From: Peribacillus folii
GTDB lineage: Bacteria > Bacillota > Bacilli > Bacillales > DSM-1321
DNA length: 64,000 nt
Assembly: GCF_030271255.1 (NCBI RefSeq)
Contig: NZ_JASJOM010000001.1
Span: 248,001 to 312,000 of the forward strand
Direction of reading: 5' to 3'
Below are positions 35,794 to 45,828 of the stretch, piece after piece. Position 1 is the first letter of the stretch, and every line of letters starts with the position of its first letter. The notes under the pieces were generated by a model. It was not told the DNA's origin and made no database searches. It was given only the letters and a program-made list of their open reading frames with translations. The position numbers and the translations under genes are program-made.

Positions 35794-35940
35794 TAGATCC
35801 TCCTGCAATATGTATTACCCCATAGACCGAAAGTTTTCAGTCTACTCATCCAATTCCATTATAAAGAATATGACCTGAAATTTACACATAAAAAAATCAT
35901 CGGCCGCATTGCACCTTTTCATTGTCCCCAATGAGCCTAT

Positions 35941-36004
35941 AAAAAAAACTGCCCGTGGACGGAGAGAAAGGCATGATGGCCTTCCTCCCCATTTTCCGGG
36001 CAAT
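35941..36004 (-). terminator. Terminator after mdh
   Basis: Minus strand TTGCCCGGA ... CGTCCACGGGCAG followed by TTTTTTTT. A second inner stem (AAGGCCATCATGCCTT) strengthens it. It lies 30 bases after mdh. Confidence 0.85.
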
Positions 36005-36031
36005 TTGATGAAGGGAAGCTTTACAGTTCCC

Positions 36032-36967
36032 TTACTGCAGAACTTGCATGACCGATTTGACCGATTCAACCGATTTCGAAAGTGCCGTTTTTTCGTCATC
36101 AGTCAAGTCAAGTTCGATGATTTTTTCAATGCCGTTCGCACCTAATACAGTCGGAACACCTAGGTAGATTCCTTCGAATCCATATTCCCCTTCAAGATAG
36201 GCAATGGAAGGAAGAACCCGGCGCTGGTCTTTGAGGATCGCTTCAGCCATTTCCACCAGAGCCGCAGCAGGTGCATAATAAGCGCTGCCGTTTCCAAGAA
36301 GGTTTACGATTTCCCCGCCGCCGGTACGTGTACGTGCCACAATGGCATCCAAACGCTCTTTGGCGATCAATGTTTCCAAAGGAATGCCTCCAGCATAGGA
36401 ATAACGTACAAGGGGAACCATATCATCCCCATGTCCGCCCAGTACGAAGCCAGTCACATCTTTAACGGACAAGTTCAACTCCTGCGCAACGAAGGTGCGG
36501 AATCGGGCTGTATCAAGAACACCTGATTGTCCGATTACACGTTCCTTGGGGAAACCTGATTCTTTATAAACGGTATACGTCATGGCATCGACTGGGTTTG
36601 TCAAAACGATGATCGTTGTATCCGGAGAATGTTTAACCACTTCTTTAGTTACGGATTTCATGACTTTTTGGTTGGTTTGAACTAAGTCGTCACGGCTCAT
36701 ACCTGGCTTACGAGCAATACCAGCAGTGATGATGACTACGTCGGAACCGGCTGTATCTTCATAATCGGAAGTACCGCTGATGTTAGCGTCGAAGCCCAGA
36801 ACGGGACCCGCCTCCGCCATATCAAGCGCTTTGCCCTTTGTAGGGTTTTCAGCTTGCGGGATATCGACCAAGACGATATCGCCAAGTTCTTTTTGAGCAG
36901 CCAGGAAGGCTGCTGTAGCACCAGTGAAGCCTGCGCCGACCACTGTGATCTTTTTACGTTTAGACAT
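36032..36967 (-). CDS. mdh: Malate dehydrogenase
   Basis: 311 residues. NAD-binding [17 protein letters not shown] (~11-27), substrate-binding arginines in [13 protein letters not shown], the catalytic Asp-Arg segment [12 protein letters not shown], and the catalytic His in [17 protein letters not shown]-like MDH as in Bacillus. It converts malate to oxaloacetate with NAD in the TCA cycle. Third gene of the citZ-icd-mdh cluster. Confidence 0.97.
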   Translation of the reverse strand: MSKRKKITVVGAGFTGATAAFLAAQKELGDIVLVDIPQAENPTKGKALDMAEAGPVLGFDANISGTSDYEDTAGSDVVIITAGIARKPGMSRDDLVQTNQKVMKSVTKEVVKHSPDTTIIVLTNPVDAMTYTVYKESGFPKERVIGQSGVLDTARFRTFVAQELNLSVKDVTGFVLGGHGDDMVPLVRYSYAGGIPLETLIAKERLDAIVARTRTGGGEIVNLLGNGSAYYAPAAALVEMAEAILKDQRRVLPSIAYLEGEYGFEGIYLGVPTVLGANGIEKIIELDLTDDEKTALSKSVESVKSVMQVLQ

Positions 36968-37035
36968 GTTATTTCCTCCTTGAATTCATGAAATTTTCGG
37001 AATACTTCAAACGTCCTCATGTACACATATAAGCC

Positions 37036-37071
37036 TTCCGGAAAAGAACCCGTGTAGGAACTTTTCCGGAA
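37036..37071 (-). repeat. 11-bp perfect hairpin between icd and mdh
   Basis: TTCCGGAAAAG (37036-37046) and CTTTTCCGGAA (37061-37071) are perfect inverted copies with a 14-base loop. No T-run follows on the minus strand, so it is unlikely to be a full terminator. It may be a processing or stability hairpin that sets icd and mdh levels apart. Confidence 0.6.
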
Positions 37072-37091
37072 AGCATCATAGGCAAAGATTA

Positions 37092-38363
37092 TTATTTAAG
37101 GTTTTTGATAAGCTCGTCAGCAAACTCGGAACATTTAACTTCTGTTGCACCTTCCATTAGGCGGGCAAAGTCATATGTAACAACTTTAGAAGCAATTGTT
37201 TGTTCTACTGATTTCGTGATGCTGTTCGCAGCTTCGTTCCAGCCAAGGTGTTCAAGTAAAAGAACGCCTGAAAGAAGTACGGAAGAAGGGTTCACTTTAT
37301 CAAGACCAGCATATTTTGGTGCCGTTCCGTGAGTAGCTTCGAAAATGGCATGTCCAGTTTCGTAGTTGATATTTGCTCCTGGAGCGATACCAATTCCGCC
37401 AACTTGGGCAGCCAATGCATCTGAAATGTAATCTCCGTTCAAGTTCATTGTCGCAACAACATCAAACTCTTTAGGGCGAGTCAGGATTTGCTGTAAGAAG
37501 ATATCGGCAATGGAATCCTTAACGATGATTTTTCCTTCAGCTTCAGCAGCGGATTGTGCTTGGTTAGCAGCTTCCGTGCCTTCCGCGTCTTTAATTTTGT
37601 CATATTGGTTCCATGTGAACACTTTGTCGGCGAATTCTTGTTCAGCCACTTCATAGCCCCAAGTCTTGAATGCGCCTTCCGTGAATTTCATGATGTTCCC
37701 TTTATGCACAAGCGTTAATGATTTACGGCCTTCTTTGATCGCATAGTTAAGTGCAGAGCGAACAAGACGTTTTGTTCCTTCTTCGGAAATCGGTTTGATC
37801 CCGATACCTGAAGTTTCTGGGAAACGGATGTTTGTAACACCGAATTCAGTTTGTAGGAAGTCGATTAGTTTCTTCGCTTCATCGGAACCTTTTGCATACT
37901 CGATGCCTGCATAGATATCTTCAGTGTTTTCACGGAAGATGACCATGTCAGTATCTTCTGGACGTTTAACCGGTGAAGGCACACCTTCAAAGTAACGTAC
38001 CGGGCGAAGACATACGAATAAGTCCAATACTTGACGCAATGCAACGTTCAAGGAACGGATACCGCCGCCGATTGGAGTTGTAAGAGGTCCTTTAATGGCA
38101 ATTAGATATTCGTTGATGACATCTAAAGTTTCTTGCGGAAGCCATTCGCCTGTTTGGTCAAATGCTTTTTGTCCGGCTAAAACTTCTTTCCATTCGATTT
38201 TCTTTTCGCCATTGTAAGCTTTTTCAACTGCTGCATCCAAAACGCGAGAAGCTGCCGCCCAGATATCAGGACCGATTCCGTCTCCCTCAATATAAGGAAC
38301 GATTGGGTTGTTTGGCACGTTAAGAGCACCGTTAGTAACTGTGATTTTTTGGCTTTGTGTCAT
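37092..38363 (-). CDS. icd: Isocitrate dehydrogenase (NADP)
   Basis: 423 residues from the ATG at 38361-38363 ([12 protein letters not shown]), behind GGAGGTAAGAGAC; same length as B. subtilis Icd. Substrate-binding [13 protein letters not shown] (~105), [14 protein letters not shown] (~145) and the NADP region [10 protein letters not shown] (~340) are intact. It makes 2-oxoglutarate and NADPH and competes with isocitrate lyase (aceA, in this window) for isocitrate. Middle gene of citZ-icd-mdh. Confidence 0.97.
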   Translation of the reverse strand: MTQSQKITVTNGALNVPNNPIVPYIEGDGIGPDIWAAASRVLDAAVEKAYNGEKKIEWKEVLAGQKAFDQTGEWLPQETLDVINEYLIAIKGPLTTPIGGGIRSLNVALRQVLDLFVCLRPVRYFEGVPSPVKRPEDTDMVIFRENTEDIYAGIEYAKGSDEAKKLIDFLQTEFGVTNIRFPETSGIGIKPISEEGTKRLVRSALNYAIKEGRKSLTLVHKGNIMKFTEGAFKTWGYEVAEQEFADKVFTWNQYDKIKDAEGTEAANQAQSAAEAEGKIIVKDSIADIFLQQILTRPKEFDVVATMNLNGDYISDALAAQVGGIGIAPGANINYETGHAIFEATHGTAPKYAGLDKVNPSSVLLSGVLLLEHLGWNEAANSITKSVEQTIASKVVTYDFARLMEGATEVKCSEFADELIKNLK

Positions 38364-38500
38364 GTCTCTTACCTCCGATTCAAATTCAAAGGTTAGATCG
38401 TCCGCCATTAAAGCTGGCAGCACCACTAACCCTCTTTAGTCACATCTATTAATTTACTACAAAATTGATGAAATAAAAATATGTTTCGAAAAACTTTTAC

Positions 38501-39616
38501 TTAGCGTTTTTCAATCGGTACGTATTTTTGCATACCTGGTCCAACATACTCTGCACGCGGACGGATCAAACGGTTGTTTGAATATTGCTCAAGGATATGG
38601 GCAATCCATCCAGAAGCGCGGCTTACAGCAAAGATTGGCGTAAATAGATCGTGCTCGATACCTAAACTGTGGTATACCGAAGCAGAATAGAAATCCACGT
38701 TTGGCGGAAGGTTCTTTTGACCGGTTACGATGTCATTGATCTTAATGGACATATCATAATATTGAGGTTGTCCAGTAAGCTCCGTCAATTTTTGGGACAT
38801 TTCTTTAAGGTGCTTGGCACGCGGATCGCCTTTACGGTATACACGGTGGCCAAAGCCCATGATTTTTTCTTTATTGGCTAATTTTTCGTTGATGTAAGGC
38901 TCAACATTTTCAACGGTACCGATTTCCGTAAGCATTTTCATGACTTGTTCGTTAGCTCCGCCGTGAAGCGGGCCTTTTAACGCGCCAAGGGCAGAAGTAA
39001 CGCCAGAATAGATATCGGATAATGTTGCCACACAGACACGTGCCGTGAATGTGGAAGCGTTCAATTCATGGTCGGCATGAAGGACCAATGCTTTGTTGAA
39101 TGCTTCTTCTTCGATTGCTGTCGGTTCATTGCCGCTTAACATATATAAGAAGTTAGCAGCAAAGCTTAAATCTGTACGCGGTGCAATCGATTCTTTTCCT
39201 TGACGGATACGAGCGAAAGTTGTTACCAAAGTAGGGATTTTAGCTTGGATGCGGATGGCTTTGCGATAGTTGGCATCTTCACTCATTACATCTGCCTCTT
39301 CATCATATAGACCAAGTAGGGAAACGGCTGTGCGAAGAGCTCCCATCGGGTGCACTTTATCAATTGGGTAAGTTTTGAAATGATTAACCACTTCAGCTGG
39401 AATTTCAGCATTTTCAGCAAGTTGTTTAGTTAATTCTTCTAACTGGCTTTTAGTCGGAAGAGCTCCGTGCCATAATAGATAGATTACTTCTTCAAATGTT
39501 GCATTTGCAGCCAAATCGTCGATGTCATAACCTACATACGTCAATGTATCATCGATGATGGAGCTTACTGATGAAGTTGTTGCTACCACACCTTCAAGAC
39601 CTTTTGTTGCTGTCAT
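38501..39616 (-). CDS. citZ: Citrate synthase
   Basis: 371 residues, type of the Bacillus CitZ enzyme. Catalytic histidines in PLHGGANEQVMKM (~222) and MGFGHRVYRKGDPRAKHL (~258), and the Asp in VDFYSASVYHSLGI (~310). It condenses acetyl-CoA and oxaloacetate. First gene of citZ-icd-mdh; AAAAGGAGAGATTTAGT precedes the ATG. A cre box lies 127 bases upstream, which suggests CcpA repression. Confidence 0.97.
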   Translation of the reverse strand: MTATKGLEGVVATTSSVSSIIDDTLTYVGYDIDDLAANATFEEVIYLLWHGALPTKSQLEELTKQLAENAEIPAEVVNHFKTYPIDKVHPMGALRTAVSLLGLYDEEADVMSEDANYRKAIRIQAKIPTLVTTFARIRQGKESIAPRTDLSFAANFLYMLSGNEPTAIEEEAFNKALVLHADHELNASTFTARVCVATLSDIYSGVTSALGALKGPLHGGANEQVMKMLTEIGTVENVEPYINEKLANKEKIMGFGHRVYRKGDPRAKHLKEMSQKLTELTGQPQYYDMSIKINDIVTGQKNLPPNVDFYSASVYHSLGIEHDLFTPIFAVSRASGWIAHILEQYSNNRLIRPRAEYVGPGMQKYVPIEKR

Positions 39617-39742
39617 ACTAAATCTCTCCTTTTCCTGAGTATTCCCCTATGTCCTTGCTCATTGCGTATAAATATAGCGCTTCCAAGAGATCAGCTATTG
39701 ATTACAACCATCTATTTTTTTGCAGAAGACACACATCTTAAG

Positions 39743-39757
39743 TTGGAAGCGTTCACA
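39743..39757. promoter_or_regulatory. cre box (CcpA site) upstream of citZ
   Basis: TTGGAAGCGTTCACA matches WTGNAANCGNWNNCW at every specified position. It lies between the predicted promoter and citZ, a roadblock-like position. It is inside the arms of a 9-bp inverted repeat (39734-39742 CATCTTAAG with 39796-39804 CTTAAGATG). Confidence 0.7.
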
Positions 39758-39936
39758 GAAACAGAACCCCCATAATAGTAAAATGCACGCTAAACCTTAA
39801 GATGAGATCTAAAAATTTAATGCTTGCAGCCGTTCCTAGTGAGCGCTTGCTCAATAATTGCATTTCTTTAAGATTCCTCTGAAATATCATGGATATTCTG
39901 AATCCCAATTGAATAATCCTGAGCAGTTACATCATT

Positions 39937-39942
39937 ATTATA
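39937..39942 (-). promoter_or_regulatory. Possible -10 box of citZ
   Basis: Minus strand TATAAT at 39937-39942; the -35 (TTCCCA, 17 bases upstream) is poor. If real, the leader would be about 310 bases long and include the cre box. Confidence 0.35.
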
Positions 39943-40154
39943 AACAATAAACACTTTTTTGGGAATGAAAAGCACTTAAAATGTGAAAAAATTATTATTT
40001 TATCAGAAGAATTAGCTACTTATTCTCTTGCATTTCCAAAGCGGTCCCCGAACGTTTTTTGAAAAATCCGTTACCAAGCAGAATAAATGAAACATTAACT
40101 AGAAGATTCCCCTTTTCAAAACGGGGGGGATTTTATGCTCATTCACCCCCTTCT

Positions 40155-40616
40155 TCATTTGAAGAAATTGAAGATCTGCATGCATAAATAAGCTATGCCG
40201 GCCCCTATTAACGGACCAACAGCAACTCCCTTGAATAAGGCGACCGCAAGAATTGTCCCAAAAACAAGGGCCGTGGTGATGTGCGGGTCATGTGACAAAA
40301 GTGTAATCCCATTTTTCGCTATAAGTGCGACCGCTATCCCTGATGCAAGCGCAATCCAGGCATACGGGGATTTAACTGCATCGCCGAGCTCCTTGAATCC
40401 AATTGCTCCATTCGCTATGGGTATCAGTACGGAAATGGTGATGATCGTGACCCCCAGATTGATTCCTTTCGCCTCCAAATAAGGAAAAACCTTAGCGTCG
40501 AGACCCACCACTTTCATGATCAAAAGGAAACAGGCAGCCATGATCAGCGACGTATTTTTTCCGAACCAGCCGATTGCTGCAAGTAATATTAAAAACGCAA
40601 TTGGTCCGTATACCAT
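40155..40616 (-). CDS. ytwI: DUF441 membrane protein YtwI
   Basis: 153 residues, four to five membrane segments, DUF441 pattern with GINLGVTIITISVLIPIANG (~50-69) and DPHITTALVFGTILAVALFKG in its C-terminal half. Function unknown. B. subtilis ytwI also lies next to citZ. ATG at 40614-40616 with GGAG eleven bases upstream. It is divergent from ytvI. Confidence 0.85.
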   Translation of the reverse strand: MVYGPIAFLILLAAIGWFGKNTSLIMAACFLLIMKVVGLDAKVFPYLEAKGINLGVTIITISVLIPIANGAIGFKELGDAVKSPYAWIALASGIAVALIAKNGITLLSHDPHITTALVFGTILAVALFKGVAVGPLIGAGIAYLCMQIFNFFK

Positions 40617-40796
40617 TAAATCTTCGACTCCATTCTTCTTTTATTGTTATTTTAACATAGCAAACTTTCCTCTTTCCTCGTAAGTTGAACAATCAGTGGG
40701 GGAAAAAGTTGCAACGAAGGACGAAAGAATCTTTCCTTTCATTTCCATTCTCGTTACAATTATAATACAAACTTTATGATAGAAGGAGGATATGAT

Positions 40797-41924
40797 TTGA
40801 ATCCAGTTTATGTGTATCGCTTCATTCGCTTTTTACTCGTCATCGGCGGAGTGATTTTTGGCGGAATTGCGTTATTTTATTTGTCCAAATATACATATCC
40901 ATTCATCATTGCGATGGTAATCGCATTCTTGATGAATCCGCTTGTCACTTTCTTCGAAAAGAAAGGCAGGTTACCACGGGGTTTTGCTGTATTCGTTTCC
41001 CTCTTCATCATTTTTCTGATATTTGCGGGACTCATCACCTTGCTGGTTACCGAGATCATATCCGGTACCAATTACCTTGCAGGAGTCATACCTGAACATA
41101 TCGAAACAATCGTTGATTATATAGAGTCTTATATCGCCACCACCATCATCCCGTTATACAACCAAATCGCAGCGATGTTCAATAATTTGGATGTCGACCA
41201 ACAAGATACCGTCCTCAAGAATATCCAGAATATCGGTGAATCCATCACAACAGGAGTTAGCGGATTCATTCAAACCATCTTGAAAAACATTCCAACGATC
41301 ATCGGCTGGTTCCCAACCACTGCAACTGCCCTCCTGTTTACGCTGCTCGGCACTTTCTTCATCAGTAAGGATTGGGACGCCTTCGGTAGGATGACTGGCA
41401 AGGTGCTGCCCGATAAGATTTTCTCTGGAGCCAAGCGCTTGTTCCGGGACTTGAAACGAGCCTTATTCGGCTTCATCCGTGCTCAATTCACACTTGTTTC
41501 ATTGACCACGGTGACGATTTTGATCGGGTTTCTCATTTTAGGGGTGAACTATTCGATCACGATTGCCTTGATTTGCGGCTTGGTCGATATCATTCCTTAT
41601 TTAGGGACGGGCACCATCTTCATCCCGTGGATCATATTCGAGTTCATCGTTGGAAATACGAGCCTTGCCATCGGTTTGTCCGTGCTTTACATAATCGTCG
41701 TCGTCCAGCGCCAATTGATAGAGCCAAAGGTTCTCTCTTCCAGCATCGGTCTTGATCCGCTTGCCACTCTCATCGCCCTGTTCATCGGCTTCAAGTTGAT
41801 CGGGTTCCTAGGACTGATAGCAGGCCCTGTCGCACTCGTGATATACAATACACTTCAGCGTGCCCATGTCTTCAAGGCCATTTGGAGTTTCATCATCGGC
41901 ACGGATACAAAAAAAACCACATAA
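40797..41924 (+). CDS. ytvI: Sporulation integral membrane protein YtvI (AI-2E transporter family)
   Basis: 375 residues from a TTG at 40797, chosen because AGAAGGAGG lies just upstream (40783-40791); an in-frame ATG at 40776 would place that site inside the gene. About seven to eight membrane segments with the AI-2E/PerM family C-terminal region (DIIPYLGTGTIFIPW, EPKVLSSSIGLDPLATLIAL). B. subtilis YtvI is a sporulation-associated permease-like protein whose substrate is unknown. It ends in a bidirectional terminator facing aceA. Confidence 0.88.
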   Translation: MNPVYVYRFIRFLLVIGGVIFGGIALFYLSKYTYPFIIAMVIAFLMNPLVTFFEKKGRLPRGFAVFVSLFIIFLIFAGLITLLVTEIISGTNYLAGVIPEHIETIVDYIESYIATTIIPLYNQIAAMFNNLDVDQQDTVLKNIQNIGESITTGVSGFIQTILKNIPTIIGWFPTTATALLFTLLGTFFISKDWDAFGRMTGKVLPDKIFSGAKRLFRDLKRALFGFIRAQFTLVSLTTVTILIGFLILGVNYSITIALICGLVDIIPYLGTGTIFIPWIIFEFIVGNTSLAIGLSVLYIIVVVQRQLIEPKVLSSSIGLDPLATLIALFIGFKLIGFLGLIAGPVALVIYNTLQRAHVFKAIWSFIIGTDTKKTT

Positions 41925-41961
41925 GGACATCTCTATATAGGATAGCATTCTCCTGATATCA

Positions 41962-41998
41962 TAAAAAAACCGCCTCGGATGGAGGCGGATTTTTTTTA
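41962..41998. terminator. Bidirectional terminator between ytvI and aceA
   Basis: CCGCCTC-GGATG-GAGGCGG with an A-run on the left and a T-run on the right, so it can stop both convergent genes. Confidence 0.9.
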
Positions 41999-42007
41999 TG
42001 TGCAGAC

Positions 42008-43297
42008 TTATTTCGTAGTTTCGAATTGCTCTGCTTCCGTAGAACCTGCAAGTGCCGTCGTCGATGAGGTTCCCCCTGAAACGACCTGTGCCACTTCATC
42101 GAAGTAACCTGTTCCCACTTCACGTTGATGACGTGTTGCTGTATAGCCATCAGGTTCACTGGCGAACTCAGCTTGCTGCAATTCAGAGTATGCAGCCATA
42201 CCGCGTTCTTTATAACCTAGAGCCAGGTTGAACATGCTGTGATTCAATGAGTGGAAGCCTGCAAGTGTTACGAATTGGAATTTGTAACCCAATTTACCCA
42301 ATTCCACTTGGTAGCTGGCAATTTCTTCATCACTTAATTTCGCTTTCCAGTTGAATGATGGCGAACAATTGTAAGCCAGCAGTTTTCCAGGGAACTCGGC
42401 ATGGATCGCTTCCGCAAAGCGGCGTGCATCCGCTAGATTAGGCTCCGAGGTTTCGCACCAGATCAGGTCGGCATATGGTGCATATGCCAAGCCGCGTGCA
42501 ATGGCCTGGTCCAGCCCTGCATTCGTGCGGTAGAATCCTTCTGGTGTTCTTTCGCCTGTAATGAATGGCGCATCCACCGGATCGATATCATCGGTAATCA
42601 AATCGGCCGCATCTGCATCCGTACGGGCAATTAAGATGGTCGGTGTTCCCATTACGTCCGCTGCCAAACGGGCGGAAACCAAATTACGTACGGCCGTTTG
42701 TGTCGGAAGAAGGACCTTGCCGCCCAGGTGACCGCATTTTTTCTCGGAGGAAAGCTGGTCTTCAAAGTGGACGCCGGACGCTCCGGCTTCGATCATCCCT
42801 TTCATCAATTCGAAGACATTAAGGGCTCCTCCAAAACCAGCTTCAGCATCCGCCACGATTGGAGCGAACCAATCGATATCATCCTTGCCTTCAGCAAAGC
42901 TGATTTGATCTGCACGCTGAAGTGTCTGATTAATGCGTTTCACTACTTGCGGCACAGAGTTGGCCGGATATAAGCTTTGATCGGGATACATTTGCCCGGC
43001 AATGTTGGCATCGGCTGCCACTTGCCATCCACTAAGGTAAATCGCTTTTAAACCAGCCTTCACCTGCTGCATGGCCTGGTTGCCAGTCAACGCCCCCAAT
43101 GCATGGATGAAATCCTCGGTTTTCAATAGATTCCATAGTTTCTCTGATCCGCGGCGGGCCAAGGTTTGTTCGATATCGATGGAGCCTCTTAATTTAATCA
43201 CTTCTTCGGCCGTATAAGGACGTTTAATCCCAGTCCACCGTGAGTCGTTTTCCCAGCTTTGTTGTAGTTGTTGCGCTCTTTCGTTCGTCATAGTCAT
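42008..43297 (-). CDS. aceA: Isocitrate lyase
   Basis: 429 residues. Catalytic loop [13 protein letters not shown] (~188-200), [13 protein letters not shown] preceding it, and YNCSPSFNW (~315). It splits isocitrate into glyoxylate and succinate, the first step of the glyoxylate shunt, which allows growth on acetate or fatty acids. It lies 31 bases after aceB on the same strand. B. subtilis 168 has no glyoxylate shunt at this locus. Confidence 0.97.
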   Translation of the reverse strand: MTMTNERAQQLQQSWENDSRWTGIKRPYTAEEVIKLRGSIDIEQTLARRGSEKLWNLLKTEDFIHALGALTGNQAMQQVKAGLKAIYLSGWQVAADANIAGQMYPDQSLYPANSVPQVVKRINQTLQRADQISFAEGKDDIDWFAPIVADAEAGFGGALNVFELMKGMIEAGASGVHFEDQLSSEKKCGHLGGKVLLPTQTAVRNLVSARLAADVMGTPTILIARTDADAADLITDDIDPVDAPFITGERTPEGFYRTNAGLDQAIARGLAYAPYADLIWCETSEPNLADARRFAEAIHAEFPGKLLAYNCSPSFNWKAKLSDEEIASYQVELGKLGYKFQFVTLAGFHSLNHSMFNLALGYKERGMAAYSELQQAEFASEPDGYTATRHQREVGTGYFDEVAQVVSGGTSSTTALAGSTEAEQFETTK

Positions 43298-43328
43298 TTC
43301 CTCCTGTTTTATATGATTATTTTAAAAA

Positions 43329-44921
43329 TTAAGATAATTGTTCGTATGCCGGATTGGTCAAGAAATCAGCAAACTCATCCGCTTCGATCAATTCTTCGAA
43401 TAGTCTAGTAGCTTCTGTGAACTTTCCTGTTTGGAAGACTTCTTCGCCTACCTCGGATCTTATGGATGCCAATTCCTCTTCTTTGATTTGGCGGAATAAT
43501 GTCTCGTCTATGTTCCTGCCATCATCGAGAATCCCTTTTGGATGACGGATCCACTGCCAAACTTGAGCTCTTGAAATTTCAGCCGTTGCTGCATCTTCCA
43601 TTAAGTTATTGATGGGCGCTGCCCCTCTTCCGCTTAACCAAGAAGCGATATATTGGATGCCCACATTAATGTTCGTCCTTAATCCTGCCTCCGTGATGGT
43701 TCCTTCGGGTACTTCGAGTAACTGTCGGGCCGTTACTTCGACATCTTCACGTTTCCGGTGAATTTGATTCGGTTTTGGAACCAGCAAATCAAACACCTCT
43801 TTTGCCGTACTTACCATCCCGGGATGCGCCACCCATGTTCCATCATGACCGTCCCTTGCCTCCCGCTCCTTATCGGCCCGGACTTTCGCAAAAGCCTCAT
43901 CATTCTTGACTGGATCATTTTTTACCGGGATTTGTGCGGCCATTCCGCCGATTGCCGGAGCATTCCGACGGTGGCATGTCTTGATCGCCAGTAAAGAATA
44001 CGCCCTCATGTTCGGTACTGTCATCGTGACTTGCATGCGATCAGGGAAGATGACATCATCCGAGTGACGGAATTTTTTGAGGAAACTAAAGATATAATCC
44101 CAGCGTCCGCAGTTCAGTCCAGCCGAATGCTCTTTCAGCTCGTACAGAATTTCGTCCATTTCGAATGCAGCAAGAATCGTTTCTATCAACACCGTTGCCT
44201 TGATGGTTCCTTGCGGGATCCTCAAATCGTTCTGTGCATATACGAATATATCATTCCATAGTCTTGCTTCCAGATGGCTTTCCATTTTTGGCAGGTAGAA
44301 ATACGGGCCGCTTCGTTTTTCCATCAATGCTTGTGCGTTGTGGTAGAAATAAAGACCAAAGTCAAAGATGCTGGCTGATATTGGCTGTCCATCCAAAAGA
44401 ACATGCTTTTCTTCCAAATGCCAGCCTCGGGGCCTTACCTTCAGTACAGCTGTCTTTCCTTTTAATTCGTATACTTTCCCCTTTGCATTTTCAAATGAAA
44501 TCGTGCCATTGATGGCATCGCGCAAATTCAGCTGGCCATCCAGGCAGTTTTCCCAAGTCGGTGAATTGGCATCTTCAAAGTCAGCCATAAAAACATTGGC
44601 ACCAGAATTCAAGGCATTGATGATCATCTTGCGATCGACCGGTCCGGTAATTTCAACCCTGCGGTCTTGCAGGTCGTGCGGGAGCGGAGCAATGGTCCAA
44701 TCACTTTCACGAACATGCTTCGTTTCGTCAAGGAAATCAGGAAGCTTGCCTTGATTCAATCCTTCTTGGATGCTCAAGCGCCGTGCCAGCAATTCCTTCC
44801 TTCTTTCACTAAAATGCCGCTCAATTCTTTCTATGAATTGAAGAGCTTCCGCTGTAAGTATTTGTTCATATCCCGGCTTAATGTTGCCTGTAATTTGTAA
44901 GCCTTTTGCTTCCGTAATCAT
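43329..44921 (-). CDS. aceB: Malate synthase A
   Basis: 530 residues from the ATG at 44919-44921 (MITEAKGLQ), behind GTGGAGAAGCAAC; a start eight codons earlier has poorer spacing. The malate synthase signature [16 protein letters not shown] is at ~270, with the catalytic Arg in [13 protein letters not shown] and the Asp in the C-terminal [13 protein letters not shown] region. It condenses glyoxylate and acetyl-CoA to malate. It forms an operon with aceA, and may also consume glyoxylate made from glycolate by GlcDF. Confidence 0.96.
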   Translation of the reverse strand: MITEAKGLQITGNIKPGYEQILTAEALQFIERIERHFSERRKELLARRLSIQEGLNQGKLPDFLDETKHVRESDWTIAPLPHDLQDRRVEITGPVDRKMIINALNSGANVFMADFEDANSPTWENCLDGQLNLRDAINGTISFENAKGKVYELKGKTAVLKVRPRGWHLEEKHVLLDGQPISASIFDFGLYFYHNAQALMEKRSGPYFYLPKMESHLEARLWNDIFVYAQNDLRIPQGTIKATVLIETILAAFEMDEILYELKEHSAGLNCGRWDYIFSFLKKFRHSDDVIFPDRMQVTMTVPNMRAYSLLAIKTCHRRNAPAIGGMAAQIPVKNDPVKNDEAFAKVRADKEREARDGHDGTWVAHPGMVSTAKEVFDLLVPKPNQIHRKREDVEVTARQLLEVPEGTITEAGLRTNINVGIQYIASWLSGRGAAPINNLMEDAATAEISRAQVWQWIRHPKGILDDGRNIDETLFRQIKEEELASIRSEVGEEVFQTGKFTEATRLFEELIEADEFADFLTNPAYEQLS

Positions 44922-44986
44922 GTTGCTTCTCCACTTCCTTTCCAACTTCCTTATGTTATAATACAGTTGTTTTATTTCCTGTTTGT

Positions 44987-45016
44987 ATTATATAACACGT
45001 TGTATAATTTTGTCAC
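44987..45016 (-). promoter_or_regulatory. Predicted sigma-A promoter of aceBA
   Basis: Minus strand GTGACA (45011-45016), 18-base spacer, TATAAT (44987-44992). An imperfect inverted repeat overlaps the -10: TGTTATAATACA (44954-44965) and TGTATTATATAACA (44984-44997). Confidence 0.6.
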
Positions 45017-45307
45017 CAGTTTTTTCTAAAAAATTCAGAAAAAAGAGAACAAGGTAAATAAAGCCTGTCATATCAATGTTTTATCCGCCTTACTTGATAC
45101 GATCCAGCCACTGCCATGAGAATTTTTGTATTGTAACAGAGCACGATAACATCTCATGAAAAAAGGCAGTTTTCGCATCCTTTGTTGCTTACCAAGTAAT
45201 GCGGTGTGATTAATTTCGTTTTAAAAACGACAACCTTTACGAAAAGAGCCGAAAAAAAACACCACGGGATCACTCCGGGATGCTTCATCAATCTCAATTT
45301 CCCCAAA
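44998..45307. other. Gene-free region between aceB and fxsA
   Basis: No gene is supported. It contains the upstream part of the aceB promoter and an imperfect hairpin with arms CTGCCATGAGA (45111-45121) and TCTCATG...GGCAG (45152-45169) followed by TTTTCGC on the plus strand. The rest is A/T-rich without a clear signal. Confidence 0.45.
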
Positions 45308-45348
45308 ATAAAAAGGCTGTTTAAAAGCATGAGCCTTTAAACAGCCTT
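45308..45348 (-). terminator. Terminator after fxsA
   Basis: Minus strand AAGGCTGTTTAAA ... TTTAAACAGCCTT, a perfect 13-bp stem with a 10-base loop, followed by TTTATTTTGG. Confidence 0.9.
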
Positions 45349-45351
45349 ATA

Positions 45352-45744
45352 TTATTTATGGCGAATGATGGTGACTTTTCCTTTGTTCATCCTGTTCATG
45401 AGAAACCGGATGACAATCGGCTTGAGGAGATTCCGGGTTGGCGGAAACACTAGGATCAAGCCCGCGATATCCGAGATGAGTCCCGGGGACAGCAGCAGGG
45501 CGGCCCCGATGAAAATGCAGATCCCATCGATGATTTCATTTCCAGGCATCATTCCATAACGAATCTGTTCCTGTGCCTTTCTCCAGGTTTCCATTCCTTG
45601 CTTTTTGGCAAGATAGGCACCGATTAAACCCGTGCCTATGATCAGGAACAACGTAGGCCAAAAGCCAATCACCTTGCCTGACAGCAATAGGACGATAATT
45701 TCAACGACCGGCATCGCAATGATAAACAATAAAAAATATCTCAT
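45352..45744 (-). CDS. fxsA: FxsA-family membrane protein (YtzA-like)
   Basis: 130 residues with FxsA features: two to three N-terminal membrane helices (LLFIIAMPVVEIIVLLL, TLFLIIGTGLIGAYLAKKQG), then GALLLSPGLISDIAGLILVFP (~75-95) and a basic tail. In E. coli FxsA relieves phage T7 exclusion by F; the normal role is unknown. Located downstream of pyk as in related bacilli. Confidence 0.85.
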   Translation of the reverse strand: MRYFLLFIIAMPVVEIIVLLLSGKVIGFWPTLFLIIGTGLIGAYLAKKQGMETWRKAQEQIRYGMMPGNEIIDGICIFIGAALLLSPGLISDIAGLILVFPPTRNLLKPIVIRFLMNRMNKGKVTIIRHK

Positions 45745-45828
45745 TTACTTTTTTCCTCCTGCACAGCCCATTTCTGGTACGGTACACCCATCTTACATCA
45801 TTGGCGCGGAATGAGCCAAATTTTCATT

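Larger units (their letters stand above)
39617..40154. other. Gene-free region between citZ and ytwI
   Basis: About 540 bases with no supported gene. It holds the cre box, the 9-bp inverted repeat and the possible citZ -10 box described separately, and A/T-rich sequence from 39940 to 40090. No clear ytwI terminator is seen, although a CCCC/GGGG hairpin lies near 40110-40132. Confidence 0.5.

Noticed and set aside
39840-39853. TGAGCGCTTGCTCA as a cre box
   Set aside because: It lacks the AA-N-CG core of WTGNAANCGNWNNCW; the site at 39743-39757 fits fully.
40776-40796. ATG start of ytvI at 40776
   Set aside because: The AAGGAGG ribosome site lies within this extension; the TTG at 40797 is correctly spaced from it.
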